The notes under the pieces: model-generated | The model's database searches: none | Told to the model about the DNA's origin: nothing | What the model saw: the letters and a program-made list of their open reading frames with translations, nothing else | Position numbers and translations under genes: made by a program | Part shown: piece after piece, positions 12,341-13,015 of the stretch | How positions within the stretch are numbered: the stretch's first letter is position 1 | How the letters are laid out: the number at the start of each line of letters is the position of its first letter | Assembly (NCBI GenBank): GCA_016782545.1 | Contig: JADHYG010000027.1 | Span: 1-13,015 of the forward strand | Direction: 5' to 3' | DNA: 13,015 bases | From: Candidatus Microgenomates bacterium | GTDB lineage: Bacteria; Patescibacteria; Microgenomatia; JADHYG01

Positions 12341-12652
12341 ATGGTCTACGCAATTGAGATAGGCGATGTTTTTGCTCCATCTAAAAACTTTGGCACTCTA
12401 GCTGATTTTTTTAATATGATTGTTCCCAATATCCTACTTTTAGCTGGTATTATTTTTTTTGTTCTCTTAGTAGCCGGCGGCTTTATGTTTATTGCTGGCG
12501 CTGGCGGCGGCGACGCTGATCAAACCAACAAAGGCCAAAAAGCAATTACTTATGCCTTGATTGGATTTGTGATTGTTTTTGTGTCATACTGGATTATTCA
12601 GATTATTGAAACAGTAACGGGGATTGATATTTTTCAGCCGAAAATAGAGTAA
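12341..12652 (+). CDS. Minimal T4SS-type (VirB2/TrbC-like) pilin
   Basis: The protein has 103 residues. The N-terminal region is short (IEIGDVFAPSKNFGTLADFFN) with no cleavable signal. Helix 1 (about 28-53) contains LLVAGGFMFIAGAGG, then a polar loop with the basic NKGQK (GGDADQTNKGQKAI) and helix 2 (about 70-92) with FVIVFVSYWIIQII. This matches the layout of the 112-residue pilin at 3398. The ATG at 12341 is preferred over one at 12311 because the putative promoter ends 7 bases before it and the 13 bases ending in this ATG are identical to those before the pilin at 1384. No ribosome site is present, which suggests a leaderless message. It is followed at 152 bases by another pilin gene in the same direction. 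Confidence 0.8.
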   Translation: MVYAIEIGDVFAPSKNFGTLADFFNMIVPNILLLAGIIFFVLLVAGGFMFIAGAGGGDADQTNKGQKAITYALIGFVIVFVSYWIIQIIETVTGIDIFQPKIE

Positions 12653-12665
12653 AAGCGAGCCAAGG

Positions 12666-12703
12666 AAAAAAGCTTAGCTTTAAAGAAGTTTCAAAGCTAA
12701 AGC
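12666..12703 (-). terminator. Intrinsic terminator-like structure, minus orientation
   Basis: On the minus strand a TTAGCTTT/AAAGCTAA stem (8 bp, 11-base loop, plus two GC pairs past a bulge) is followed by six T. No minus-strand gene is visible to its right in the window, so it may end a non-coding transcript or simply be part of a repeated element. Confidence 0.4.
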
Positions 12704-12749
12704 GAAGTCCCTCCTCCGAGGTGGGCCTTGACTCCTCGGATGGTGGGAC
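12674..12749. repeat. Structured spacer element between two pilin genes
   Basis: The hairpin at 12674-12700 is followed by a longer stem, GTCCC-T-CC-TCCGAGG (12707-12721) against CCTCGGA-T-GG-T-GGGAC (12734-12749), around a 12-base loop. It is clearly richer in GC than the flanking genes. It could be a mobile palindromic element, an mRNA-stability structure setting the ratio of the two pilins, or part of a small RNA. The rest of the spacer (12750-12804) shows no clear promoter and no strong ribosome site. Confidence 0.65.
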
Positions 12750-12804
12750 GAAGCGGATATTTAGAACCTACCTATTACAGGCAGGAATTGGCGAACGAGA
12801 AAAA

Positions 12805-13015
12805 ATGAAAAAAACTCTTTTAGCTGGTCCTAATGACTGGTGGGGCGAAATTAGCCCCCCTGAAGCCATTAATAAATGGGGAGATCCTGGTCCGGGCGGA
12901 TTGATTTTGTTTTTAAATGTCATTTTAAGACTTATGTTTGTTGGGGCTGGGCTTTTTGCTTTTTTTAATATTATTATTGCCGGCTTTCAATTTATTTCCG
13001 CTGGCGGCAACCCAA
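12805..13015 (+). CDS. T4SS-type pilin-like protein, C-terminus cut by window end
   Basis: Seventy codons are visible. The start MKKTLLAGP resembles MKKTLLTQK of the pilin at 3398, supporting the ATG at 12805, although the frame is also open upstream through the spacer. A Trp/Pro/Gly-rich segment (10-32) leads into membrane helix 1 (about 33-63, FVGAGLFAFFNIIIAGF), then FISAGGNP, the start of the loop that in the other pilins leads to the basic KGK motif. The second helix is expected beyond the window. It is the fifth pilin-type gene in the window and lies 152 bases downstream of the fourth. No strong ribosome site is seen. Confidence 0.75.
   Translation, partial: MKKTLLAGPNDWWGEISPPEAINKWGDPGPGGLILFLNVILRLMFVGAGLFAFFNIIIAGFQFISAGGNP

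Noticed and set aside
12740..12808. 22-codon frame ending in an ATGA overlap with the last pilin gene
   Set aside because: It runs through the structured spacer and has no ribosome site. The overlap is suggestive, but the coding evidence is too thin.

Overview
The window looks like a piece of chromosome from an uncultivated candidate-phyla-radiation bacterium (Patescibacteria, perhaps Microgenomates or a relative). This is an inference. It rests on AT-rich, tightly packed genes, several two-helix T4SS-type pilin genes of the kind common in that group, standard use of TGA as stop (which excludes the UGA-recoding Gracilibacteria and Absconditabacteria), and many small palindromic or tandem repeats between and inside genes.

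Left part (1-3736): a minus-strand gene cut by the window edge encodes a secreted coiled-coil plus SpoIID/LytB peptidoglycan protein. It is divergent from a plus-strand run of three pilin-like genes. The first is a short cysteine-rich precursor. The second is a 470-residue protein with a large ectodomain in front of the same two-helix module. The third is a minimal 112-residue form.

Centre (3836-10880, all minus): in transcription order these are an ECF-type sigma factor, a small two-helix membrane protein, ispH, dxr, ispD, ispF, ispE, ispG, a 56-residue unknown gene and uppS. Most junctions overlap by 1 to 8 bases (68 at sigma/membrane protein). This is the whole MEP isoprenoid pathway except its first enzyme, Dxs, followed by undecaprenyl-diphosphate synthase, which uses IPP to make the lipid carrier for the cell envelope. 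Upstream on the same strand (10993-12150) lies a type II IPP isomerase (fni), which would balance IPP and DMAPP.

Right part (12341-13015, plus): two more T4SS-type pilin genes, the second cut by the window end, separated by a strongly structured 152-base spacer. The envelope-precursor block is therefore flanked on both sides by pilin genes.

Two themes stand out. First, short palindromic and 7-8-base tandem repeats sit inside otherwise conserved genes without breaking the frame (uppS, ispD, ispF, fni, the spoIID and pilin signal peptides), and one palindromic element forms the ispE stop and possibly the ispG start. Second, two pilin genes share an identical 13-base stretch ending in their ATG, with -35/-10-like boxes placed so that transcription would begin at or next to the ATG, suggesting leaderless mRNAs. 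No stretch over 300 bases lacks a gene, and I saw no tRNA, rRNA or CRISPR array.
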